23,933 nucleotides of DNA from an uncultured Ruminococcus sp. Lineage in GTDB: Bacteria > Bacillota > Clostridia > Oscillospirales > CAG-272. Position numbers and translations under genes: made by a program. Below the pieces are notes generated by a model. It was not told the DNA's origin. It was given only the letters and a program-made list of their open reading frames with translations, and searched no databases. The stretch is taken from the NCBI GenBank assembly GCA_902783755.1, contig CACZSC010000240.1:1-23933 (forward strand), read 5' to 3'. This document shows, in pieces, positions 7,872-15,528 of this stretch (the stretch's first letter is position 1; each line of letters starts with the position of its first letter).

Positions 7872-8580
7872 TGCAAGAAAGAAAGTGGTCTTCGTAGTGG
7901 TCGAAGGCCCTACCGACGATGAAGCCCTGGGGATAATGCTCGAGAAGATATTCGACAGGTTCGAAGTCCATGTGGAGATCATGCACTGCGATATCACGAC
8001 AGAGAACGTGGCAGGTGAGAACCGGGTGGTCAACCGCATGCAGAAGATCCTCCGCGGCTACGTCCAGCGGAACCACTACACGCTCAAGGATATCGACCGT
8101 GTGGTACACATAATCGACACAGACGGATCTTTCGTCCCGGACAGCTGCATCGAGGAGGAGACGGATCTGAAGAAAGTCCGGTATTCCGACAGCAGGATCT
8201 GGGCGAGGAGCCGTGAGGCGATCATAGTCAGAAATGCGCGGAAGAGCGCCAATGTGAGAGTACTTGCCGGACTGGAGACCATCCTCGGCAACGTTCCATA
8301 CAGCATTTACTACATGTCCTCAAATCTTGACCATGTGCTTTATGACAAGCAGAACAGTACGAATGACGAAAAGGGGAAGAACGCATACAGGTTTGCACAG
8401 AAATACAGAAACAGCATATCCGAGTTCCTGAACTTCATGACCCTTTCAGACTTCTCGGTGATGCTGCCTTACGATGAATCCTGGGAATACATATATGAAG
8501 GCACTAATTCACTGTGCAGGCACACGAACCTCGGGATCTGTTTTTCGGAGTATTATGAGAAGCTGATCGAGGAAGGATGA
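7858..8580 (+). CDS. Stand-alone TOPRIM-like protein, partner of the AAA15 ATPase
   Basis: A 240-residue protein with no full-length name that I recognise. Two TOPRIM landmarks are visible: VVVEGPTDDEAL with Glu16 after a hydrophobic strand, and HIIDTDGSF with Asp87 and Asp89 (the DxD pair), again after a hydrophobic strand. The spacing between them fits a TOPRIM fold, in which these acidic residues bind Mg2+ for nucleic-acid cleavage. The remaining 150 residues include YYMSSNLDHVLY and SWEYIYEGTNSL, which look like conserved blocks but have no known role to me. The start is set at 7858 because it overlaps the ATPase stop by 14 bases and begins a charged N-terminus leading straight into the first beta strand; the longer open frame lies inside the ATPase gene. 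A hairpin terminator follows. The predicted role is nuclease or effector of the pair. Confidence 0.78.
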   Translation: MTSGNARKKVVFVVVEGPTDDEALGIMLEKIFDRFEVHVEIMHCDITTENVAGENRVVNRMQKILRGYVQRNHYTLKDIDRVVHIIDTDGSFVPDSCIEEETDLKKVRYSDSRIWARSREAIIVRNARKSANVRVLAGLETILGNVPYSIYYMSSNLDHVLYDKQNSTNDEKGKNAYRFAQKYRNSISEFLNFMTLSDFSVMLPYDESWEYIYEGTNSLCRHTNLGICFSEYYEKLIEEG

Positions 8581-8600
8581 GGATCCAAAAGAGAATAGAA

Positions 8601-8650
8601 ATGGCGTTCCAATCCTGAACATGCTCCGTTCAGGCAGGAACGCCATTTTT
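8601..8650 (+). terminator. Two-tier hairpin terminator after the ATPase-TOPRIM pair
   Basis: An outer 10-base-pair perfect stem (8601-8610 with 8637-8646) encloses a second 7-base-pair stem (8614-8620 with 8628-8634) with a 7-base loop. TTTTT completes it on the plus strand. It insulates the module from the convergent eno gene. Confidence 0.85.
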
Positions 8651-8660
8651 GGCTGGGCTG

Positions 8661-8695
8661 GGTAAAAACGAAAGGAAGCCCCGGGTTCCGGGGCT
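8661..8695 (-). terminator. Intrinsic terminator of eno
   Basis: A stem of 8 base pairs, 8677-8684 with 8688-8695 (AGCCCCGG/CCGGGGCT), with a 3-base loop. On the minus strand it is followed by a T-rich tail (TCCTTTCGTTTTTA). It lies about 20 bases past the eno stop. Confidence 0.75.
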
Positions 8696-8715
8696 CCGCA
8701 TCAAAACTGATCTTC

Positions 8716-10017
8716 TTATTTTTTGACGTTGAATGCTTTCATTCCGGGATAGTTGGCAGCCTTTCCGAGCTGTTCCTCTATCCTGAGAAGCTGGTTGTAC
8801 TTTGCGACTCTCTCAGAACGGCTGGGTGCACCGGTCTTGATCTGGCAGGTGTTGAGAGCAACTGCGAGGTCAGCGATCGTCGTGTCTTCGGTCTCGCCGG
8901 AGCGGTGAGAAGTAACTGCGGTGTATCCTGCCTTGTGGGCCATCTTGATAGCTTCCAGCGTCTCGGAAACGGAGCCGATCTGGTTGAGCTTGATAAGGAT
9001 GGAGTTGCCGCATCCGTTTGCTATGCCCTTGGAGAGGCGTTCCGTGTTGGTTACGAACAGGTCGTCGCCTACGAGCTGGACTTTGTGGCCGATCTTGGCG
9101 GTCATCTTCTTCCAGCCTTCCCAGTCCTCTTCATCAAGGCCGTCTTCGATGGAGATGAGGGGGTATTTGTCTACCAGGGATTCCCAGTGAGCGATAAGTT
9201 CATCGGTGGTGAAGTCCTTGCCGGATTTGGGCTGATGATAGAAGCCTTTGCCCTTCGGGCTCTTCCATTCAGAAGCAGCGGCATCCATTGCGATCATGAA
9301 GTCCTTGCCGGGAACGTATCCTGCAGCCCTGATGGCCTCGAGGATCTTCTCGATTGCTTCCTCATCGTTCTTGAGGCTGTTGGGAGCGAATCCGCCTTCG
9401 TCGCCTACTGCCGTCACGTCATTCATCTTCTTGATGAGAGACTTGAGGTTGTGGAATACTTCAGCACACCAGCGGAGACCTTCGGCGAAGGAAGGAGCGC
9501 CTACCGGCATTACCATGAATTCCTGTGTGTCAACAGCGCTGTCGGCATGTGCGCCGCCGTTCAGTATGTTCATCATCGGCACGGGGAGGCATGTGGCCTG
9601 GATGCCGCCTATGAACTTGTACAGCGGGATCTCAAGTGCTGTTGCTGCTGCTCTGGCTGTTGCGATGGAAACTGCAAGGATTGCATTTGCGCCGAGCTTG
9701 GATTTGTCTTTCGTGCCGTCAAGATCGAGCATGATCTTGTCAACTGCGTAGATGTCAGTAGGATCTGCGCCTACAAGAGCGGGAGCGATGATCTCGTTGA
9801 CATTTGCGACCGCCTTGAGGACACCTTTTCCAAGGTATACTTTTTTATCTCCGTCACGGAGTTCAAGAGCTTCAAATTCACCTGTGGAAGCTCCACTGGG
9901 AGAAGCGCCGCGGCCGACTACGCCGTTGCAGAGAGTTACTTCAGCTTCAACTGTGGGGTTTCCTCTGGAATCGAGGATCTGTCTCGCGAAAACTTTTGCG
10001 ATTGTAAGATTTTTCAT
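8716..10017 (-). CDS. eno: Enolase (phosphopyruvate hydratase)
   Basis: Converts 2-phosphoglycerate to phosphoenolpyruvate in glycolysis; cytoplasmic and Mg2+-dependent, and often also an RNA-degradation partner. At 433 residues it is full length. It starts with the family N-terminus ARQILDSRGNPTVEAEV. GDEGGFAPN carries the catalytic acid, SIEDGL and GDDLFVTN hold metal ligands, ILIKLNQIGS is the enolase signature with the catalytic Lys, and SHRSGETED follows. The ATG at 10017 has a perfect AGGAGG site eight bases upstream (10026-10031). It has its own promoter and terminator, so it is a monocistronic unit. Confidence 0.98.
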   Translation of the reverse strand: MKNLTIAKVFARQILDSRGNPTVEAEVTLCNGVVGRGASPSGASTGEFEALELRDGDKKVYLGKGVLKAVANVNEIIAPALVGADPTDIYAVDKIMLDLDGTKDKSKLGANAILAVSIATARAAATALEIPLYKFIGGIQATCLPVPMMNILNGGAHADSAVDTQEFMVMPVGAPSFAEGLRWCAEVFHNLKSLIKKMNDVTAVGDEGGFAPNSLKNDEEAIEKILEAIRAAGYVPGKDFMIAMDAAASEWKSPKGKGFYHQPKSGKDFTTDELIAHWESLVDKYPLISIEDGLDEEDWEGWKKMTAKIGHKVQLVGDDLFVTNTERLSKGIANGCGNSILIKLNQIGSVSETLEAIKMAHKAGYTAVTSHRSGETEDTTIADLAVALNTCQIKTGAPSRSERVAKYNQLLRIEEQLGKAANYPGMKAFNVKK

Positions 10018-10047
10018 ATGAAAAGCCTCCTAAAAAATTTCATGCAT

Positions 10048-10076
10048 ATTATATATCAAATCTCCGAATAAGTCCA
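10048..10076 (-). promoter_or_regulatory. Promoter of eno
   Basis: Read on the minus strand: -35 TGGACT (10076-10071), a 17-base spacer and -10 TATAAT (10053-10048), about 30 bases before the ATG. The remaining gap to 10195 shows no gene. Confidence 0.7.
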
Positions 10077-10195
10077 TTGAGAAAGCAAACTTTTTCTGCT
10101 TTTTTGGCCTCCTGAGCGAAAGGCAGCCGCTTATTCCTGGTCACAGCAGGGAAAACTAATCACGCAACCGCCCGGAGATATTTTAAACGCCGTTT

Positions 10196-10227
10196 ATAAA
10201 AACACCCCCGGTCGTTTGACCGGGGGT
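10196..10227 (-). terminator. Intrinsic terminator of the rnj-U32 operon
   Basis: A perfect 10-base-pair stem (10204-10213 with 10218-10227) with a GTTT loop. On the minus strand it is followed by GTTTTTAT. It lies just past the stop of the U32 gene. Confidence 0.85.
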
Positions 10228-10242
10228 ATGCGCTGTTCTGAT

Positions 10243-11511
10243 CTATGCCTGCCTCAGGATGTCGCCCTTTCTGATCTCGAAAGGAGCGTATATGACGAAC
10301 CTCATGGCAGGATGAGGCGTAGAGTCTATATGCGAGCCGTCTTCATCGAAGATACCGGTCACTTCAAAGCCTTTTCCGGTTTTCCCGGGGGAAAGCACCT
10401 CGACCCTGTCGTTGACGTTCAGCTTGTTTTTCTGCACGAATACGGCCCTGTATCTTCCTTCTGCGTCCGGGAGGGCAGCCGTCTCGACGGCTGTCGCCAG
10501 AAAGGCTTTGTCCCTCAGGTAACCGTGTACCGTAACAGTATTCGCTGATTCGGAAGGGTTCCCGAAGAAGAATCCCGTGCCGTATTCACGGTGGCTCACG
10601 CCGTCAAGCTCCCGGAGCCATTCCGGATCCACGCGGTAACCCGCCGGATCCCTGCGGTAGCTGTCGATCGCCATCCTGTATGTATTCGTCACCACGGCAG
10701 TGTAGTATGCGCTCTTGACCCTGCCTTCTATCTTGTAGCTGTCGATCCCGGAGTTTTCAAGTTCGGGGATGTGTTCGATCATGCAGGTGTCCTTTGAACT
10801 CATGAAGAAGGTCTCGCCGTTTGCGTCTTCCTCGACGGAGCCGACTGTCGGGAGCTCGGGCCTCTTCTCTTCTGCGACATCCATGGCGGAAGGGGAGTAT
10901 TTCCAGCGGCACGGCTGAGCGCACTGGCCGTGGTTTGCGTCCCTGCCTGTGAAATAATTGGAAAGGAGGCACCTGCCGCTGTATGCTATGCACATGGAGC
11001 CGTGGATGAAAGTCTCAAGTTCCAGCGAGTCCGGGATCCCTTCGCGGATGTCTGCGATATCCTTGAGGGTCAGTTCCCTTGCCAGGACGATCCTCGAAGC
11101 CCCGAGCTTCTGGTATGCGATACATGTCTGGGCTGATACGACGCTCGCCTGTGTGGAGATATGGATATGCATTCCAGGAGCTTTTTCCTTTATCAGGTCG
11201 ATGACTCCTATATCAGATATAATAGCCGCGTCCGCCTTTATATCCCCGAGAAATGTGAGATAATCTGACAGCTCCTCATACTCGCGGGTACGGGGCATGA
11301 CATTGACCGTGACATAAATCTTTCTGTGTTCCGAGTGGCACAGGTCCACCGCATCAGCCAGTTCCTGACGGCTGAAATTGTCCGACGCCGCCCTCATGCC
11401 GAAGTTCTTTCCTGCAAGATAAATAGCGTCGGCTCCGAACCGCACGGCGGCTTCCAGCTTGTCAAAACTTCCTGCAGGGGACAGGAGTTCCGCTTTTCTT
11501 GAATTGCTCAT
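10243..11511 (-). CDS. trhP: U32 peptidase-family protein, probable tRNA U34 hydroxylation protein (TrhP/YrrO type)
   Basis: A 422-residue U32-family protein, the same length as B. subtilis YrrO (TrhP2). The family signature is clear: ETFIHGSMCIAYSGRC (residues 166-181) followed by SNYFTGRDANHGQCAQPCRW. Four cysteines (174, 181, 197, 201) are the set expected to hold an iron-sulfur cluster. The N-terminus ELLSPAG...AVRFGADAIYLAG is the usual TIM-barrel start. TrhP proteins make 5-hydroxyuridine at position 34 of tRNAs using prephenate; despite the name they are not known to be peptidases here. It is shorter than RlhA (23S rRNA hydroxylation), which argues against that assignment. The start ATG at 11511 has AAAGGTG upstream and lies 19 bases after rnj, so it is the second gene of an operon with RNase J. 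Confidence 0.82.
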   Translation of the reverse strand: MSNSRKAELLSPAGSFDKLEAAVRFGADAIYLAGKNFGMRAASDNFSRQELADAVDLCHSEHRKIYVTVNVMPRTREYEELSDYLTFLGDIKADAAIISDIGVIDLIKEKAPGMHIHISTQASVVSAQTCIAYQKLGASRIVLARELTLKDIADIREGIPDSLELETFIHGSMCIAYSGRCLLSNYFTGRDANHGQCAQPCRWKYSPSAMDVAEEKRPELPTVGSVEEDANGETFFMSSKDTCMIEHIPELENSGIDSYKIEGRVKSAYYTAVVTNTYRMAIDSYRRDPAGYRVDPEWLRELDGVSHREYGTGFFFGNPSESANTVTVHGYLRDKAFLATAVETAALPDAEGRYRAVFVQKNKLNVNDRVEVLSPGKTGKGFEVTGIFDEDGSHIDSTPHPAMRFVIYAPFEIRKGDILRQA

Positions 11512-11530
11512 GTTAAGAACACCTTTCGGA

Positions 11531-13201
11531 TCAGAGACTGGTTATGACCGGAAGAATCATGGGTTTGCGCTTGGTTCTTGAGTAGACGAATTTTGAGAGG
11601 CTTTCCTTGACGTCAGCCTTCAGTTCCATCCAGTCGGTGGCTCCCGAGTCGAGGGAATCCATAATGGCTTCCATTACCACGTCGCGCATCTCCTCGATGA
11701 GATCCTCGTTTTCTTTTGCATATACGAAACCTCTTGAAATGAGATCCGGCCCGGAAACTATCGACTGTTCGTCGATATCGACCGCTGCGACTGCCACGAT
11801 AAGTCCGTCCTGGGCGAGATGTCTTCTGTCCCTCAGGACCACGTTGCCGATGTCGCTGACGCCGTATGCGTCCACAAGGACTCTTCCCGAGGGTACGGTC
11901 CCGTTCTTTTTGCAGCTTCCGGGTGTGAGCTCCAGTACCTGACCGATGTCCATAACGAATATGTCTTCCGGTTTCATGCCCATGAATTCAGCCAGCTCCT
12001 TGTGCTGCATCAGGTGATGGTACTCACCGTGTATCGGCATGAAGAACCTTGGCTTGGTAAGAGCGTGGATCAGCTTCAGGTCTTCCTGACATGCATGTCC
12101 GGATACGTGCACCACGTCCTCATCGTGGTATACGGACACGCCCTTCTTGTACATCTCGTTTATGATCCGGTTCACGAGTTTTTCGTTTCCGGGGATTGCG
12201 TGTGACGAGAGGACCACAAGGTCGTTGTGCATCAGCTCTACCTGGGAATGGTCGGAGAAGGCCATCCTGTAGAGGGCGGACATGGGTTCGCCCTGGGATC
12301 CGGTCGTGACGATCGTCAGCATCTCCGGGGGATAATTGCCTATATCGCCGATATCCACCAGGGATCCCGGGGGGACGTCCATATATCCGAGTTTCACAGC
12401 CGCGCCGATGACGTTGATCATGCTACGGCCGGTGATCGCGACTTTTCTTCCGAATTTGTAACTGGAGTTGATGATCTGCTGTACGCGGTGTACATTTGAA
12501 GAGAAAGTAGCGATGATGACTCTCTTGTCTGTATGGTTCATGAAGATACGGTCAAGGGAAGCGCCGACCTTTCTTTCGGAGGGCGTGAATCCCGGCACGT
12601 CTACGTTGGTGCTCTCGCACATCAGCAGGAGAATGCCTTCCTTGCCGTATTCGCCTATGCGGGTGAGATCGATCATCTCTCCTCCGATGGGAGATACGTC
12701 AAGCTTGAAATCTCCGGTGTGGAGGATCGTCCCGCAGGGAGTCCTCACCGCTATCATGCACGAGTCGGCTATCGAATGGTTCACTCGTATGAATTCGCAT
12801 TTGAAAGCTCCCAGTTTCACGACTGATCCAGCTGATACCGTCACAAGCTCCCTCTGACCCAGAAGGTGGTGCTCGGCCAGCTTGTTTTCGAGTATCCCGA
12901 GAGTGAGCCGAGTTCCGTATACCGGTATGTTGAGAGTTTTCAGAAGATAGGGGATCGCTCCTATATGGTCTTCGTGGCCGTGGGTGATCAGAAGGCCTCT
13001 GATCTTTGACGCGTTCTTTTCAAGGTATGTGAAATCCGGGATCACAAGATCGACGCCCAGCATTTCATCATCGGGGAACGCGATACCGCAGTCTATGATT
13101 ATGATGTCTTCCTCATACTCTATGACTGCTAGGTTCTTTCCTATCTCGTTGAGTCCGCCCAGCATTGCAACGCGGACTTTTCCTGTTTTTTTCTTAGACA
13201 C
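11531..13201 (-). CDS. rnj: Ribonuclease J
   Basis: A 556-residue metallo-beta-lactamase/beta-CASP ribonuclease with 5'-3' exonuclease and endonuclease activity, central to mRNA decay and 16S rRNA maturation in Firmicutes. The zinc motif HGHEDH is at residues 74-79. The N-terminus KVRVAMLGGLNEIGKN, the IIDCGIAFPD strand, VNHSIADS, HTGDFKLD and the HVSGHA motif of the beta-CASP region are all present. The C-terminal domain ends near ILPVITSL. The start is GTG at 13201, with AGAAAGGAAA upstream (13208-13217). The frame is open for 74 more codons to 13423, but that extension lacks an RBS, begins only about 9 bases after the predicted transcription start, and would exceed the usual 555 residues. 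Confidence 0.93.
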   Translation of the reverse strand: MSKKKTGKVRVAMLGGLNEIGKNLAVIEYEEDIIIIDCGIAFPDDEMLGVDLVIPDFTYLEKNASKIRGLLITHGHEDHIGAIPYLLKTLNIPVYGTRLTLGILENKLAEHHLLGQRELVTVSAGSVVKLGAFKCEFIRVNHSIADSCMIAVRTPCGTILHTGDFKLDVSPIGGEMIDLTRIGEYGKEGILLLMCESTNVDVPGFTPSERKVGASLDRIFMNHTDKRVIIATFSSNVHRVQQIINSSYKFGRKVAITGRSMINVIGAAVKLGYMDVPPGSLVDIGDIGNYPPEMLTIVTTGSQGEPMSALYRMAFSDHSQVELMHNDLVVLSSHAIPGNEKLVNRIINEMYKKGVSVYHDEDVVHVSGHACQEDLKLIHALTKPRFFMPIHGEYHHLMQHKELAEFMGMKPEDIFVMDIGQVLELTPGSCKKNGTVPSGRVLVDAYGVSDIGNVVLRDRRHLAQDGLIVAVAAVDIDEQSIVSGPDLISRGFVYAKENEDLIEEMRDVVMEAIMDSLDSGATDWMELKADVKESLSKFVYSRTKRKPMILPVITSL

Positions 13202-13432
13202 TGTATATTTCCTTTCTGCGAGGGCCAAATGGGCATGATGCTCCCCGAAGCGCACGGAAACAGACGCGTAAAAACGCGCACATGAAAAGTGCGTAGGAGC
13301 AACGGGTATTCCGCGACCGGCATCCCGGATCCCCTGCTTGTCGGCAGCAGGTTCAGCGGCAGTCACGACTATGTTTTCTGATTTAACAACTGATTTGTGT
13401 GACCCTCGTCGGCGTACCTCCACAAATCAACC
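13202..13432 (-). promoter_or_regulatory. Long structured 5' leader of rnj
   Basis: About 230 untranslated bases separate the predicted transcription start (near 13432) from the GTG start. On the minus strand several hairpins can form: 13391-13399 with 13421-13429 (9 base pairs), 13333-13338 with 13346-13351, 13317-13320 with 13325-13328, 13277-13281 with 13289-13293, and 13265-13269 with 13274-13278. The last two share bases 13277-13278 and so exclude one another. TGCTCC/GGAGCA (13296-13301 with 13239-13244) could close the whole 3' half just before the ribosome binding site. The class of regulatory RNA is not recognised. Confidence 0.5.
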
Positions 13433-13438
13433 CAGTAT

Positions 13439-13467
13439 ATTGTACCACAAAATACTGGCCCGGTCAA
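13439..13467 (-). promoter_or_regulatory. Promoter of the rnj-U32 operon
   Basis: Read on the minus strand: -35 TTGACC (13467-13462), a 17-base spacer and -10 TACAAT (13444-13439). It lies between the thrS hairpin and the rnj leader. Confidence 0.75.
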
Positions 13468-13500
13468 CCCCTGCGAAAAATGCGTTGCAGTAGACACAGA

Positions 13501-13524
13501 GATCCCGCCCTTCCGGGCGGGATC
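13501..13524 (-). terminator. Hairpin after thrS
   Basis: A perfect 10-base-pair GC-rich stem (13501-13510 with 13515-13524), loop TTCC, 24 bases past the thrS stop. The minus-strand tail (TCTGTGTCTA) is not a proper T run, so this may terminate weakly or protect the 3' end. Confidence 0.6.
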
Positions 13525-13547
13525 TGCAGTACGGTATTCTGTTTTGG

Positions 13548-15476
13548 TTATCTTGCCTTCGTCCTTATTTCCTCAAGTGCCTTTGCGAGGAATTCCTCTG
13601 TGGGCATGGCTCCCAGGTCCTCGCCTGCGCGGGTCCTAACGGATACCGTGCCTGCGGCCCTGTCTCTCTCTCCGACGACCAGCATATACGGTGTCTTGGC
13701 GAGCTGGGCTTCCCTGATCTTGTACCTCATGGTGTCTGTCCTTGAATCGCAGTGGACTTTAAGGCCTCCGGCGTACAGTTTGTCGGCCACTTCGCGGGCA
13801 TAGTCAGTATACTCCGGAGATACCGGGATGACTTCGACCTGCAGCGGAGCGAGCCACATGGGGAACGCGCCTGCATATTTTTCGATGAGAAGAGCGAGGG
13901 TCCGCTCATAGCATCCGAGGGAAGTGCGGTGGATGATGTACGGGAGTTTCTGCTGGTTGTCCGAGTCTGTGTAGTACATACCGAATTTCTCAGCCAGCAG
14001 CATGTCGATCTGGATGGTGACGATGGTGTCTTCCTTGCCGAAGACGTTCTTGCACTGGATATCGAGCTTCGGCCCGTAGAAGGCAGCCTCATCTATCCCT
14101 ATCTTATAGTCGACTCCCAGATCGTCGAGGATGTTCTTCATCACTCGCTGTGATTCCTCCCACTGTTCCGCAGTTCCTTCGTACTTTGCAGTGTTGTTAG
14201 GATCCCACTGAGAGAATCTGAAGGTGCAGTCTTCAAGCAGTCCCACGGTATCGAGAGCGTATTTCGCGAGCTCGAGACAGCCCTTGAATTCCTCTTCCAG
14301 CTGGTCGGGACGGAGGATCAGATGGCCCTCGGATATGGTGAACTGACGTACTCTTATGAGGCCGTGCATCTCGCCGCTGTCTTCATTTCTGAACAGGGTG
14401 GAGGTCTCGCCGAATCTCATGGGCAGCTCTCTGTAGGATCTCTTCTTTGTCAGGTAGGCCTGATACTGAAACGGGCAGGTCATGGGACGGAGCGCGAAGC
14501 ATTCGGCTTCCTCATCGTCCGGATCACCCAGAATGAACATGCCGTCGCGGTAGTGGTCCCAGTGGCCGGATATCTTGTAGAGATCCCGCTTTGCCATGAA
14601 CGGGGTCTTGGTGAGCAGGTATCCGCGCTTCTCCTCTTCGTCCTCGATCCACCTCTGGAGCGTCTGGATGATACGGGCGCCCTTCGGGAGTATGATGGGG
14701 AGGCCCTGGCCTATGTAGTCGACTGTGGTGAAGAGCTCGAGTTCACGGCCCAGCTTGTTGTGGTCGCGTTTCCTGGCTTCCTCAAGCTGCTCGAGATGGG
14801 CGTTCAGCGCATCCTTGGTCGGGAACGCGGTCCCGTAGATCCTCTGGAGCATCTTCTTTGTGGAATCGCCTCTCCAGTAGGCGCCGGTGCAGCTCGTCAG
14901 CTTGAACGCCTTGATGGCTCCCGCAGAGAACAGGTGCGGACCGGCGCACAGGTCGGTGAACTCACCCATCCTGTAGAAGGAGATATCCTCGCCTTCGGGA
15001 AGGTTTTCGATGAGCTCGATCTTGTAGGGTTCGTCCTTCATGAGCTCGAGAGCTTCGTCCTTCGGAAGGATGAACTTCTCCATCTTCGGGTTTTCCTTGA
15101 TTATCTTCTTCATCTCTGCTTCCAGTTTTTCGAGGACCTCGGGAGTGAAGGAGACATCGGAATCGAAGTCATAGTAGAATCCGTTCTCGATGGCGGGACC
15201 TATCGTCAGTTTTGCACCGGGATAAAGCCTCTTCACGGCTGCGGCAAGGACGTGCGAAGCTGTGTGCCTGAACACACGGGCGCCCTCCTCGTCTTCGAAC
15301 GTGAGCAGCTTCACGTCAGCATCGGAACTGATCACAGTGGTCAGGTCCCTGGTCTCTCCGTTGATGTCCGCGGCTATGACCTCTCTCGAGATGAGTTCCG
15401 CTTCCTTCGCCGCGTCATATGCAGTGACCGGCGAATCGAAATCAAGCGTTTTGTCATTGAATCTTACTTTGAACAT
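13548..15476 (-). CDS. thrS: Threonyl-tRNA synthetase
   Basis: Charges tRNA-Thr; class II synthetase with editing of mischarged serine. The protein has 642 residues, standard for ThrRS. Order: TGS domain (1 to about 60), editing domain with HTASH near residue 75 and the SCTGAYWRGD block near 190, catalytic core from about 240 with RPMTCPF (zinc Cys) and FRNEDSGEMHGLIRVRQF, then the anticodon-binding domain from EVIPVSPEYTDYA. RPMTCPFQYQAY and SLGCYERTLALL replace the more common MNCPGH and GSIERF versions; this is a known clostridial variant. The start is set at ATG 15476 because GGAGG sits eight bases upstream; the upstream in-frame ATG at 15491 overlaps that ribosome binding site. Expression is controlled by the T-box leader. 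Confidence 0.96.
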   Translation of the reverse strand: MFKVRFNDKTLDFDSPVTAYDAAKEAELISREVIAADINGETRDLTTVISSDADVKLLTFEDEEGARVFRHTASHVLAAAVKRLYPGAKLTIGPAIENGFYYDFDSDVSFTPEVLEKLEAEMKKIIKENPKMEKFILPKDEALELMKDEPYKIELIENLPEGEDISFYRMGEFTDLCAGPHLFSAGAIKAFKLTSCTGAYWRGDSTKKMLQRIYGTAFPTKDALNAHLEQLEEARKRDHNKLGRELELFTTVDYIGQGLPIILPKGARIIQTLQRWIEDEEEKRGYLLTKTPFMAKRDLYKISGHWDHYRDGMFILGDPDDEEAECFALRPMTCPFQYQAYLTKKRSYRELPMRFGETSTLFRNEDSGEMHGLIRVRQFTISEGHLILRPDQLEEEFKGCLELAKYALDTVGLLEDCTFRFSQWDPNNTAKYEGTAEQWEESQRVMKNILDDLGVDYKIGIDEAAFYGPKLDIQCKNVFGKEDTIVTIQIDMLLAEKFGMYYTDSDNQQKLPYIIHRTSLGCYERTLALLIEKYAGAFPMWLAPLQVEVIPVSPEYTDYAREVADKLYAGGLKVHCDSRTDTMRYKIREAQLAKTPYMLVVGERDRAAGTVSVRTRAGEDLGAMPTEEFLAKALEEIRTKAR

Positions 15477-15528
15477 AGTGTCCGCCTCCATTCTTGAATT
15501 TTGGAGCAGCGTGCGGCTTTTTCAAAAC

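Noticed and set aside
6483..8580. Canonical Gabija (GajA/GajB) system
   Set aside because: The ATPase and TOPRIM parts are separate proteins and there is no UvrD-like helicase next to them.
8905..10071. A 388-codon open frame on the plus strand opposite eno
   Set aside because: It lies wholly antisense to a clear enolase, has cysteine-rich low-plausibility composition and no ribosome binding site; it is a codon-bias shadow.
10080..10107. Plus-strand hairpin with T-run (AAAGCA...TGCTTTTTT) upstream of eno
   Set aside because: Only six base pairs with a 9-base loop, and no plus-strand gene ends there to be terminated.
13250..13400. c-di-AMP (ydaO) riboswitch upstream of rnj
   Set aside because: Some 5' similarity in GCTGAACC and GGGGA blocks, but the conserved 3' blocks expected in ydaO are absent and rnj is not a usual target.
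13202..13423. 74-codon N-terminal extension of RNase J
   Set aside because: No ribosome binding site, start only about 9 bases from the predicted transcription start, low-complexity unlikely protein sequence, and the GTG at 13201 gives the usual family length with a good SD.
14322..15497. A 391-codon open frame on the plus strand opposite thrS
   Set aside because: Antisense to thrS over its length, with no domain I recognise; it arises from third-position bias in thrS.
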